From the NCBI GenBank assembly GCA_026996855.1, contig JALWJZ010000103.1, forward strand, positions 1 to 64,000: a stretch of DNA of 64,000 nucleotides, written 5' to 3'. Source of the stretch: Anaerolineales bacterium. Its GTDB lineage: Bacteria > Chloroflexota > Anaerolineae > Anaerolineales > DRMV01. Below are positions 8,219 to 16,989 of the stretch, piece after piece (within the stretch, counting starts at the first letter, position 1; each line of letters opens with the position of its first letter). A program made the translations under genes and the position numbers. The notes under the pieces were generated by a model. The model was not told where the DNA came from, did not search any database, and worked only from the letters and a program-made list of their open reading frames with translations.

Positions 8219-10398
8219 TATTGACTCCTCCGTCGGATGCGATGCACCACGGCCAGGGTCACCCCGCTGAGCATGGCCAGAACCAGGCCCAACATCATGG
8301 CGCCCTGCCACAGGCGATGCAAGTTCGCGGGCATGGGGTGTCCCGTCAGCCCGGCCAGGGCCTGGGCATCTTCAAAGCCGGATACCCACCCCCGGACCGG
8401 GTGGCCTAAGTACGGCTCCAGCACCGGGCCCAGTCCGGCGCTACCCACGAAAACCAGCGGGGTTTCCGGGGAAAGCAAGAGGCCCACCTGTTCCACCCAT
8501 TCCCGGGCCCGAATGGGCTGGTCCGTGAGCACCAAAAGCATGGCCGTGTCGCTCATCCCCTGCCATTGCGCCAGAGCCGGGTGCTCCCAGGGGTTGGGGC
8601 CTTGCACCGCGGGCGGGAAGGCGGCTTTAGGCCAGCGGGCCAGCATGGCCAGACCGGCCCGACCGCCGGGCAAGTACCCCAGCCAGATGATACGCTCCGG
8701 GGGCACACCCAATTCCGTGAGGAGCGCGTGGGCCAAGCCAGGGCCAAAGGGTTGGGTGCTCAACACCAGGTAATAGGGCTGACGCGCCTCCAACAGGCGC
8801 AGGGCCGGTTGGGCGGCCAAAGAAATCTCCGGGGCCCAGGCCGGCAAATAATCCACCGCCACCATGACCACCCCGCCTGGAGGCACGCTCTGGGCCGTGT
8901 AGAAGAACTCCTGCACCGCGGGCGAGGGTACCCGCGCCGGTAAACCGCGCCCCCATCCCCGTACCAACATGGCCAGCAAGCCCAACATAAAGGCCAGACC
9001 CACCACCAGCCGCCACAACCAGTACGGCATGGGGCGCTCCACGGCAGTACCGGCTTCACCGGGTGCCTCTTCGGTTTGCAGCAGGCGCTCCAGCCATTTG
9101 GCCCAGTACCGCTCTTCCTTGCGAAGGACCAATTTGAGCACGGGCTGCGTGGGCTGCACCATCTGCGTCAGCCGCGGCTCCACGGGTAGCACGTCGGGAA
9201 TCCCGGCCAGGGGCCCGGCCAGCACCGGTTCCAGCGGTTCCTCTTCTTCCTCCCCCGGAAGCACCACACCCTCGTCTTCACCGGCCAGCCGTTCGCGCAA
9301 CGCCCGCACCCATTCCGGGAGTTGGTCTTCCTGAACCGCCTGCGCCTCTTCCGCCTCCTCCGCGGGCCGGGATGCCGCGGCTTCTTCCAGCAGGGCTTCC
9401 AGTTCCTCTTCTCCCAACAACACCTCGGCCGATCCCGGCATCAACGGCGTCTCCCCAAGCGTCTCCCCGGAGCGGTCCTCGGTTACCACTTCGGGCCTCT
9501 CTTCCGCCTCCGGCGCCGCGGGCGGCCCCTCTTCGGCAGGGCTTTCCCCCACCAGGGAGGCCATCCAGTCGGGCACTTCGCCCGGCTCGAGCTCCGGCAG
9601 ACCCGCCTCCGCGGCTTCGGGCGCTCCCTCCGCCTCCGACGCCGCGGGCGGCCCCTCTTCGGCAGGGCCTTCCCCCACCAGGGAGGCCATCCAGTCGGGC
9701 ACTTCACCCGGCTCGAGTTCCGGCAGACCCGCCTCCGCGGCTTCGGGCGCTCCCTCCGCCTCCGACGCCGCGGGCGGCCCCTCTTCGGCAGGGCTTTCCC
9801 CCACCAGGGAGGCCATCCAGTCGGGTACTTCGCCCGGCTCGAGCTCCGGCAGACCCGCCTCCGCGGCTTCGGGCGCTCCCTCCGCCTCCGGCGCCGCGGG
9901 CGGCCCCTCTTCGGCAGGGCCTTCCCCCACCAGGGGGGCCGTCCAATCGACGGCGGCTTCCGAAGGAGCCGTGGGCGGTTCCTCGGCCGACGGAGTTTCG
10001 AGTGGAACGGGTTCTTCCGCCTCTGACAGGGTTCGTTCCGCTTCCCTGGCTTCCCGCCAGGCCTCCAGCGCAGCCCGGTCTTCGGCTTCCACCTCCGTTT
10101 CTCCCACTTCCTGCTCTACCCATTCCAGCAAACGTTCCTCGTCAATCGTCGTTTCGTCGGCTTCGGGAACCTCCGCCGTCTCTACGGATTCGACCTCCTC
10201 GTCGGCGAATTGCGCCAACCATCGGCGCAATTCTTCGTCCTCGGTCAAAGCCGAGGCAACCTCTGGGGCCGCGTCTCCCTTTCGAGGCAGGGATTCCGTC
10301 TCCCAAACGGGTTTCAGGGGAGCGCCACACTTTTCGCACTCCACCACATGAGGAGGGTTCTCATGTCCGCACCAGGTACAGCGCAATTCGTCTTTCAT
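8218..10398 (-). CDS. zinc-ribbon protein with acidic repeats (PDWMAS...) and C-terminal TM plus periplasmic-type domain
   Basis: MKDELRCTWCGHENPPHVVECEKCGAPLKP; 42-aa repeats; TM LVVGLAFMLGLLAMLV and a terminal TM. Confidence 0.7.
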   Translation of the reverse strand: MKDELRCTWCGHENPPHVVECEKCGAPLKPVWETESLPRKGDAAPEVASALTEDEELRRWLAQFADEEVESVETAEVPEADETTIDEERLLEWVEQEVGETEVEAEDRAALEAWREAREAERTLSEAEEPVPLETPSAEEPPTAPSEAAVDWTAPLVGEGPAEEGPPAAPEAEGAPEAAEAGLPELEPGEVPDWMASLVGESPAEEGPPAASEAEGAPEAAEAGLPELEPGEVPDWMASLVGEGPAEEGPPAASEAEGAPEAAEAGLPELEPGEVPDWMASLVGESPAEEGPPAAPEAEERPEVVTEDRSGETLGETPLMPGSAEVLLGEEELEALLEEAAASRPAEEAEEAQAVQEDQLPEWVRALRERLAGEDEGVVLPGEEEEEPLEPVLAGPLAGIPDVLPVEPRLTQMVQPTQPVLKLVLRKEERYWAKWLERLLQTEEAPGEAGTAVERPMPYWLWRLVVGLAFMLGLLAMLVRGWGRGLPARVPSPAVQEFFYTAQSVPPGGVVMVAVDYLPAWAPEISLAAQPALRLLEARQPYYLVLSTQPFGPGLAHALLTELGVPPERIIWLGYLPGGRAGLAMLARWPKAAFPPAVQGPNPWEHPALAQWQGMSDTAMLLVLTDQPIRAREWVEQVGLLLSPETPLVFVGSAGLGPVLEPYLGHPVRGWVSGFEDAQALAGLTGHPMPANLHRLWQGAMMLGLVLAMLSGVTLAVVHRIRRRSQ
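9525..9945 (-). repeat. coding tandem repeat, 126 bp (42 aa) period, about 3.3 copies
   Basis: gcccctcttcggcagg... recurs at 9525, 9651, 9777 and 9903, exactly 126 bp apart; protein unit LVGExPAEEGPPAAxEAEGAPEAAEAGLPELEPGEVPDWMAS. Confidence 0.95.
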
Positions 10399-10440
10399 CC
10401 CATCACTTCCCATGAAAGGACATGGAAACGCCCGCAAACG

Positions 10441-11049
10441 TCATTCCTCGTAGGGGCGGTCCACTCCACCCAGCACCCGGAGGCCGGTGGCCATCAATCC
10501 CAAAGCCATGGCCAAAAGCAGCCCCCGAACGCCGGCCCGGGTCACCACGTGTTCGGCCCAATACCACACGGCTTCGGCCAGAAACACCGGCCCGATGCTG
10601 CCTCGTACGATGTCCAGAATCAGGAGAAGCGTCACCGCGCCCGCGAAAACCCAGGCCCAGGCGCGCTCCCGACGAAAAGCCATCCAAAGGCCGCGATAGG
10701 TCACCACAATGGCCAGCAAAGCCAGGAAAGCCGCTCCTCCGGGTATCAGGACGTACTCCAACAACCAGGGGGACTGGGGCCGAAGCAGGGTAAAGGCAAA
10801 AGCCGTTACCGCGGCCACCACCATGATGGCTCGGTAGGGCCAGCCGCTGCGCCGCTCCAAAATGAGTTTCCACTGACTTTGCAGGAAATAGAGGAAAGCC
10901 GCGAACACGGCCACGCCCGAGACCAACACGGCCCAATCCAAAAACAACCAGCGCAAACCTTCGAAGAGCGGCCCGGAGAACAGCAGGGCCAGCACCATGA
11001 CCGCGCCCACGCCTACGGCCACCCCCGTGCTGGGCGAAAGGCGTTTCAT
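10441..11049 (-). CDS. membrane protein, unknown function
   Basis: Start MKRLSPSTGVAVGVGAVMVLALLFSG with ATGA overlap to the upstream gene; about 6 hydrophobic helices. Confidence 0.65.
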   Translation of the reverse strand: MKRLSPSTGVAVGVGAVMVLALLFSGPLFEGLRWLFLDWAVLVSGVAVFAAFLYFLQSQWKLILERRSGWPYRAIMVVAAVTAFAFTLLRPQSPWLLEYVLIPGGAAFLALLAIVVTYRGLWMAFRRERAWAWVFAGAVTLLLILDIVRGSIGPVFLAEAVWYWAEHVVTRAGVRGLLLAMALGLMATGLRVLGGVDRPYEE

Positions 11050-11789
11050 CCGCCACCTCCGAAAATCAGGTAGAGGGGCCCGCCCAGGAGCAACGCCAGC
11101 ACCAGAAGCCATCGGAAAACATCCTGGGCAAGCAGGGAAGCCAGGTGCGAGGCGCCGGCCCGGGCGTATGCCGGTGCCGCAAACACATCTTCACCCACCA
11201 GGGTTTCGTCCGCGGCCGCATACATCAACGCCTGGGCGCTCAGGTCTTCCGATGCGGTCAGTACCACCGGTGCGGTCTCCGTCAACAGGCCGATTTCCGG
11301 CCCAAAATGACCGACGGCCACGCTCACTTCCGTGCGCTCGGCCAGGGGAGTGCTGAGCACGCCCACCACGTAACCCCAGGGCATCAGGCCCATCAAATGC
11401 ATGCGTTCGGAACAGTCTCCAGACACGTGGTTTTCCCGGCACAAACGCCGCAGGGTGCTCCTCCCCAGGAAGTACAGCAAGCCATCGCCGGTGGTGGCCT
11501 CCGGGGGGCGGTCACCTCGCAAGGCAAACCGGCCCACAGCCTTCAAAGTGCTCAAGCCGGCCAGGCCCATGCCGCCTTCTTCGCCCCAAAGGGAACCCTG
11601 ACCCAACGCATAGTGCAGGGACCAACCCGCCTCCATGGCCAGCGCCAGGCCCCGGTACAGCGCGGTGAACAGGGGGATGGGACGCAACCGTTCGTACAGC
11701 CCCTCTTCCGTGAGGCCAAAACGGGCCAGCATGAGCACGCCGGCAAAAGCAACCATCCACAGCAGCGCCAACAATGCGCGCCAATCCAT
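11046..11789 (-). CDS. membrane protein, possibly DUF6754-like
   Basis: 247 aa, N- and C-terminal TM helices, ...YVVGVLSTPLAERTEVSVAVGHFGPEIGLLTE... Confidence 0.6.
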   Translation of the reverse strand: MDWRALLALLWMVAFAGVLMLARFGLTEEGLYERLRPIPLFTALYRGLALAMEAGWSLHYALGQGSLWGEEGGMGLAGLSTLKAVGRFALRGDRPPEATTGDGLLYFLGRSTLRRLCRENHVSGDCSERMHLMGLMPWGYVVGVLSTPLAERTEVSVAVGHFGPEIGLLTETAPVVLTASEDLSAQALMYAAADETLVGEDVFAAPAYARAGASHLASLLAQDVFRWLLVLALLLGGPLYLIFGGGG

Positions 11790-11924
11790 ACCGAACCTTC
11801 CCTACTTGCAGGTTACGTAAAGTATAACGCAAAAATTGAAGGCGCAAAAAGGACTTACGTGGCTCATTCGGCCCGTGCTGCGGTATACTTCTGGTGCTCA
11901 TCAACTTCCATACCGCAGGAGTGC

Positions 11925-12302
11925 ATGACCATGATTCAAGAGCCTATTCACGTGACCGATGCCGCGTTCGAGAAGACCGTGCTCAAATCCAAACTCCCCG
12001 TCATCGTGGATTTCTGGGCACCCTGGTGCGCGCCCTGCCGCTTCGTGGATCCCATCCTCAAGAAAATTGCCAAGGAGTACGCCGGGCGCCTCATCGTGGC
12101 CAAGGTGAACACCGACGAGAATCCCAAGTGGGCCGCCCACTTTGGCGTTCGGGGCATTCCCACCATGCTTTTCGTGGTCAACGGCCAGGTGGTTCACCAG
12201 CAAGTGGGTGCCCTGCCGGAACCCATCCTGCGCAGCCTGGTCGAAGAGTTCCTTCGAGTCGCAGAGCAAATGCAACAACAGAAGGAACCGCAACAGCAAT
12301 AG
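11925..12302 (+). CDS. thioredoxin family protein (WCAPC active site)
   Basis: VIVDFWAPWCAPCRFVDPILKKIAKEY...VNTDENPKWAAHFGVRGIPTMLFVVNGQVVHQQVGALPE; start ATG 11925 or 11931. Confidence 0.9.
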   Translation: MTMIQEPIHVTDAAFEKTVLKSKLPVIVDFWAPWCAPCRFVDPILKKIAKEYAGRLIVAKVNTDENPKWAAHFGVRGIPTMLFVVNGQVVHQQVGALPEPILRSLVEEFLRVAEQMQQQKEPQQQ

Positions 12303-12306
12303 CAGG

Positions 12307-12346
12307 AAACACAAGATGGGCAAGGGCATGCCCATCTTGTGTTTTT
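12307..12346 (+). terminator. intrinsic terminator after thioredoxin gene
   Basis: AAACACAAGATGGGCA - AGGGCA - TGCCCATCTTGTGTTTTT, 15-16 bp perfect stem plus T-run. Confidence 0.9.
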
Positions 12347-12496
12347 CGTAAACGCCATCGGATGAGCATGGGCGTGCATCGTTTCTTATACCCGATTCGA
12401 CCCGCATCCTTGGGAACACAAACAGTGCCCGACCTTCAAAAGGTGCCCAAGCCTTCCGAAACCCTCGAGTGACCGAGGGTAAGGAGACGGTCCATC

Positions 12497-13522
12497 ATGA
12501 CGGAAACATCCGGGGAATTCGTCGCATCCGCACTGCCTCCCAGGGAAAAGCAGGGCAAAGGCCGCAAACGCTGGTGGGTTTGGCTGCTTTTTTTCCTGGG
12601 TGGATTGTGCCTTTTGAGCCTGCCCCTGTTCACGTGCATGGCCTCCTGGGCTGCGCTGACGGGCAGCGCCGTGCCTTTGGGAGGAGGTGCCCCTCGCGTC
12701 TACCGGGAACCCGTACGGGGACCGGCCTTCGGCCCCGAAGTGGCCGTGGTCGTGCTGGAAGGCCCTATTGTATCCGCGCGGGGAAGCACCACCCGCCCCG
12801 TCATTGCGGCGGATCGAGTGGTGGATTTGTTGCATACGTTGAACACCTCCTCTCGCGTCCGGGCCGTGGTGCTGGCCATCAACAGCCCCGGCGGTGGCGT
12901 GGCCCCCAGCGAGCGGATTTACCACGCTTTGAAGGGCATGGACAAACCCGTGGTGGCCTACTTCCAAGACGTGGCCGCGTCGGGCGGGTATTACATCGCC
13001 ATGGGGGCCGAAGAAATCGTGGCCCATCCCAGCACCCTTACCGGTTCCATCGGTGTCATCGCCGTCTTCCCCCACGCGGAGAGATTGCTGGACAAGGTGG
13101 GCATCGGCGTGGTGGTGGTCAAATCCGGCCCTCACAAGGACATGGGGAGCATCTTCCGGGAAATGACCCCCGAGGAACGACAGCACATCCAGGACATCGT
13201 GGACGCCATGTACCTCAACTTCGTGGAAGTGGTGGCCCAGGGACGCAACCTGCCCCTGCAAGAGGTGAAGACCCTGGCCGACGGACGCATCTATTCGGGG
13301 GAACAGGCGCTGGAACTGGGCCTGGTGGACCGCCTGGGCTTCGAAGAAGAAGCCGTGGAACGAGCCGCGGCCCTGGCCGGGCTGACCCGAGAGCCCAAAG
13401 TGGTGCGTTACTACCCCGGATATTCCTCGTGGGCCTTGTTGTTCCAAAGCCAACAGCCCCGGCTTCCCTGGAACCTACAACTGCAACTGACCCCGGGCCT
13501 GTACTATCTGTGGTTGCCTTGA
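12497..13522 (+). CDS. sppA: signal peptide peptidase SppA
   Basis: N-terminal TM; AINSPGGGVAPSERIYHAL, DVAASGGYYIAMGAEEIVAHPSTLTGSIGVI. Confidence 0.9.
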   Translation: MTETSGEFVASALPPREKQGKGRKRWWVWLLFFLGGLCLLSLPLFTCMASWAALTGSAVPLGGGAPRVYREPVRGPAFGPEVAVVVLEGPIVSARGSTTRPVIAADRVVDLLHTLNTSSRVRAVVLAINSPGGGVAPSERIYHALKGMDKPVVAYFQDVAASGGYYIAMGAEEIVAHPSTLTGSIGVIAVFPHAERLLDKVGIGVVVVKSGPHKDMGSIFREMTPEERQHIQDIVDAMYLNFVEVVAQGRNLPLQEVKTLADGRIYSGEQALELGLVDRLGFEEEAVERAAALAGLTREPKVVRYYPGYSSWALLFQSQQPRLPWNLQLQLTPGLYYLWLP

Positions 13523-13561
13523 AAACGGCTGGAACACCCTGAAGGTGGAGGAGAAAAGTCC

Positions 13562-14113
13562 ATGCGTCCCCCTGCCTGGCTTCAACGATTTTTGGAAACG
13601 CCGCCCCTGGCTCAAATCCGGCGCAATCACGGCCTGGAACATGCCACCATTCACCTGCTGGCCCAGCGCTATCCCGGTCGCTTCTTGGCCGGACACTCGG
13701 ATACCACGGGCTTCTGGCTTTGGGGCGACGTGCCGCAGGAAGCCGTGGAAGAAGCCGTGCAGGAAGCCCTGGAGCGCCTGCGCCGGGGCGAAACCTACCT
13801 GGCTGTGCACCCCGGCTGCGGCACCAATTACCTGACGATGAGCGCCTTGAGCGGCATGGCTGCCATGGCCGCCCTCAGCGGTACCGAACGCTCCTGGCGG
13901 GCCCGCTGGGAACGCTTCCCCTGGTTGCTCCTTGCAGTGCTGGTCGCGCTCATGGCCGCCCAGCCTCTGGGTCGCTGGCTGCAGACCCACATCACCACCA
14001 GCGGCGATGCCCACGGTCTGGAAGTGGTGGCCGTCAAGCGCCTGGAACGCCAGGGGCGCCCCGTGTACCGGGTCCAGACCCGTTACGCCGGCGCTTCCCC
14101 TGCGGGCGCATGA
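13562..14113 (+). CDS. DUF6391-like membrane protein
   Basis: IRRNHGLEHATIHLLAQRYPG...HPGCGTNYLTMSALSGMAAMAAL. Confidence 0.6.
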   Translation: MRPPAWLQRFLETPPLAQIRRNHGLEHATIHLLAQRYPGRFLAGHSDTTGFWLWGDVPQEAVEEAVQEALERLRRGETYLAVHPGCGTNYLTMSALSGMAAMAALSGTERSWRARWERFPWLLLAVLVALMAAQPLGRWLQTHITTSGDAHGLEVVAVKRLERQGRPVYRVQTRYAGASPAGA

Positions 14114-14209
14114 GCAGTCGCACCAACGTCCGCTTCGCAGAACGAAATTCCGTCCTTCGCGAGGCAACGACCTGACCTCTTCACACCTTTTCACCGCCCG
14201 CGATTTCCC

Positions 14210-16630
14210 ATGCACATCTGGCGTCGTCCCCTTTCCCAATCCCGTGTCTTCCTGGCCGCGGATGCCCGTATCCCCGCCGCGGGGCCGGCGTCCGAAACGG
14301 ACGTGGTCTGGACCCTGCACCAACGAAGTGCATTGCCCCGGGTACCGGCGTTGGAAACCCGCTTAGGACTGCATGTCCGTTCCCTGGTTCTCTTTCCCGT
14401 GTTCGCCGCGGGGGAAAAGGCCCCCTGGGTAGTGGACACCGGCGAATACGCCCGTCCGCCCGAACTCTGGGCCTGCCTGCCCGATTATGCCCACGTTTAC
14501 GCCCAGCCCTTCCCCTGGCTGGAGTTCCACTGGGAAACTGCAGTGGTGGATGGCCGCACCCTTTTGAGCCGGGTGCACTGGACGTACACCGGTTCGGCCC
14601 CCCAGCCCCTGTTATGGGGTTGGGCCGGTCTGTTGCGCCCTTTGCAGGAAGGCACCACCTTCGAACCCCAGGAGGGACGGGTGGCCGCCTTTCTGCTGGG
14701 CCGAACCCCCCTGGGCTACGCCCTGCTGTACATGACCGGCGGTCCCCAGGGGGAGGTGGGGCCTTACCCCATGCTCTTGCTGCGCTACCGGCTGGCTCCG
14801 GGGGAAGCCCGCGCCTTCGCCTGGGTCTGGACCCTGGACGAGGACGTGGAAGCCGGCCTCACCCGGGCACGACGCTGGGCGGCCCGCTCCTGGGAGGCCC
14901 TGAAAGCCCAACGCGACCTGCTGGATGCCCACACACCTTACGTCTTCACCGGCCGTGCCCGGGTGGATTGGGCCCTGGGTCGGGGACGGCAGAGTGCGTC
15001 CCGTTTCCTCGTCCGAACACCTTTGGCCGATCGGGACTATCCGGTCCTGCGCCGCCTGCCCGAAGACCCGCCCGCCACCCGAGCGAACCCCGACAACCTG
15101 CCCACTTTTCCCGAACTCTGGTACTGGCTAACCCAGTACGGCATCCCCGCAGTGCAGCCCTGGGTACCCGGCCTGGTAGAAGCCTTGCTGGCCGTGCGCA
15201 ACCAAAAACAGGAACCCGACGATCGGCCCGCGCTTTGGGGCGGCCAGGCCCAGTACCTGGCCCATCCCCTGGCCATCGACCTGGCCGCACGCGTGTATGC
15301 CACCTGGCAGGATGCGGCCTTTTTGCAGCGGGTCTTCCCTCACCTTTGGGAACTCCTCCAGGCCTGGTTTGCACCCCAACACGACCGGGACCGGGACCTC
15401 TGGCCGGAGTGGGAAAACCCCGTCCAGGTGGGACTGCCCTACCTGCCCGAATTCACCTGGTGGAGCCGCAAGAGCACGGGGCTGGACATTCACAGCGTGG
15501 AAAGCCCGGCTTTGCTGGCCTTTCTGTACCGGGCCTGCCGCCAGGTGGCCAGCCTGGCCCGTCACCTGGAACGGGAAGAAGAGGCCCGAACCCTGGAAAA
15601 CTGGGCCCAGACCCTGCACGAATCCTGGAAGCACGTGTGGTCGTCCCATCGCGCGCTGGCGCCCTACCGCGACCGAGACACACACCACACCCACGGGCCG
15701 CGGAGGGTCTGGCAGGGCCGGGGAGCGGGATCCTTCCCCCTGGAAGCACCCGCGGACCTGACGCCTCCGGCGCGGCTGGTGGTCCACCTGTTCCCTCACC
15801 GCGGCCGTCCTTCCCAGTTCTCCCTCTACATCCACGGGCGAAACCCGCAAGGCCGCACGGCCCAGGCTCTTCTGGGGCCGGACCGCTTTCACTGGGCCGA
15901 GGGCCGCGGGGTGGCCACCACCGAGGCCGTCTTTGCCCGGGTGGAACGGGTGGTGGTGGAAGGCCTTGCCCGGCAAGACCGGGTGGTGCTCCGGGTGGCG
16001 GATTTGACCCGCCGCGACTTGAGCCTGCTCACGCCCCTCTGGGCCGGGTTGCTCACGCCGACCCAGGCCGACGCCTTGATTCGCCGCCACCTGGGTGACG
16101 AAGGCGGCTTCGGACGGCCCGGCGGATGGTCCGTGGAACCCGGAAGCCGGGCATCCGACCAGGGCAAAGCCGTACCCCTGTGGTGGAACGGCCTGCTGCT
16201 GGAAGGCCTCATCCAGGCCGGGAAGACCGACCTGGCGGTGCGTCGTCTGTTGAGCCTGCTGGAATTCCAGGGCAGCCTGCTGGACCGGGAAGGTTTGTTC
16301 TTCGAACTTTACCACGGAGAAATGGGCCTGGGCCTGGCCCCACCCGAAACCATGACCAGCCTGCCACCCTTGGGGCTGGTATTGCGCCTGGGGGGCATAC
16401 GTTTCCTGCCCGGCTTACGCATGGCCCTGGAAGGACCTTCCGCCTTTCCCTTCCCCCTCACCGTGGACATGTGGGGTGCGCGAGTGGTGCGTCGCCCCTC
16501 GGAAACCGAAGTGCGCCTCCCCTGGGGGGAAACCCTGCGCCTGGAAGCCCATGCCACCGGCCTGATGGACCTGCGCACCGGCGCCTGGCAGAGCCTGGAA
16601 CACCCCTCGGAAGCGATGCAAACGCTTTGA
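14210..16630 (+). CDS. glycoside hydrolase-like (alpha/alpha)6-barrel protein, GH63/mannosylglycerate hydrolase-like
   Basis: RDLWPEWENPVQVGLPYLPEFTWWSRKSTGLDIHSVES...GGWSVEPGSRASDQGKAVPLWWNGLLLEGLIQAG; family by eye only. Confidence 0.55.
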   Translation: MHIWRRPLSQSRVFLAADARIPAAGPASETDVVWTLHQRSALPRVPALETRLGLHVRSLVLFPVFAAGEKAPWVVDTGEYARPPELWACLPDYAHVYAQPFPWLEFHWETAVVDGRTLLSRVHWTYTGSAPQPLLWGWAGLLRPLQEGTTFEPQEGRVAAFLLGRTPLGYALLYMTGGPQGEVGPYPMLLLRYRLAPGEARAFAWVWTLDEDVEAGLTRARRWAARSWEALKAQRDLLDAHTPYVFTGRARVDWALGRGRQSASRFLVRTPLADRDYPVLRRLPEDPPATRANPDNLPTFPELWYWLTQYGIPAVQPWVPGLVEALLAVRNQKQEPDDRPALWGGQAQYLAHPLAIDLAARVYATWQDAAFLQRVFPHLWELLQAWFAPQHDRDRDLWPEWENPVQVGLPYLPEFTWWSRKSTGLDIHSVESPALLAFLYRACRQVASLARHLEREEEARTLENWAQTLHESWKHVWSSHRALAPYRDRDTHHTHGPRRVWQGRGAGSFPLEAPADLTPPARLVVHLFPHRGRPSQFSLYIHGRNPQGRTAQALLGPDRFHWAEGRGVATTEAVFARVERVVVEGLARQDRVVLRVADLTRRDLSLLTPLWAGLLTPTQADALIRRHLGDEGGFGRPGGWSVEPGSRASDQGKAVPLWWNGLLLEGLIQAGKTDLAVRRLLSLLEFQGSLLDREGLFFELYHGEMGLGLAPPETMTSLPPLGLVLRLGGIRFLPGLRMALEGPSAFPFPLTVDMWGARVVRRPSETEVRLPWGETLRLEAHATGLMDLRTGAWQSLEHPSEAMQTL

Positions 16631-16656
16631 GCAGGGGCGTCTTTCCAAACTTTTCC

Positions 16657-16685
16657 TTGACAACCCGGGCCACCCGTGCTATATT
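16657..16685 (+). promoter_or_regulatory. sigma70-like promoter upstream of SAM riboswitch
   Basis: TTGACA (16657-16662), 17-nt spacer, TATATT (16680-16685). Confidence 0.75.
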
Positions 16686-16760
16686 GCCGCCCAACCTCGG
16701 AGGGTTCCGGGGATACAACGAAATAACCTTCTCATCCTTCATTGGGTCCCTTTGGGGACC

Positions 16761-16903
16761 CCCTCATCGAGAGAGGCGGAGGGAACCGGCCCTGAGAAGC
16801 CTCGGCAACCTGCTTGCGGTGACCTGCCCTGCCCGGCAGGCACTGGGGTAAGGTGCCAACTCCGGCAGACCCTTGCCCCGGCAAGGCGTCTGGGAGATGA
16901 GGG
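16761..16903 (+). ncRNA. SAM-I (S-box) riboswitch
   Basis: CTCATCgAGAGAGGCGGAGGGAaCCGGCCCTGAGAAGCCTCGGCAACC...AGGTGCCAACTCCGGCAGA...GGGAGATGAG; P1 CCCTCATC/GATGAGGG closes. Confidence 0.95.
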
Positions 16904-16916
16904 ATGGCCACGCGTC

Positions 16917-16943
16917 AGACCTCTCTTCCAGAGAGGTCTTTTT
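16917..16943 (+). terminator. intrinsic terminator of the SAM riboswitch expression platform
   Basis: AGACCTCTCT-TCC-AGAGAGGTCTTTTT directly downstream of P1. Confidence 0.9.
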
Positions 16944-16989
16944 CGTTAACCCGGCCGGAGACCCCGGCCAAGATCGAAGGAGGTGCGCC

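Noticed and set aside
9525-9945. CRISPR-like or mobile repeat
   Set aside because: Repeats are in frame and encode acidic protein units with exact 126-bp period.
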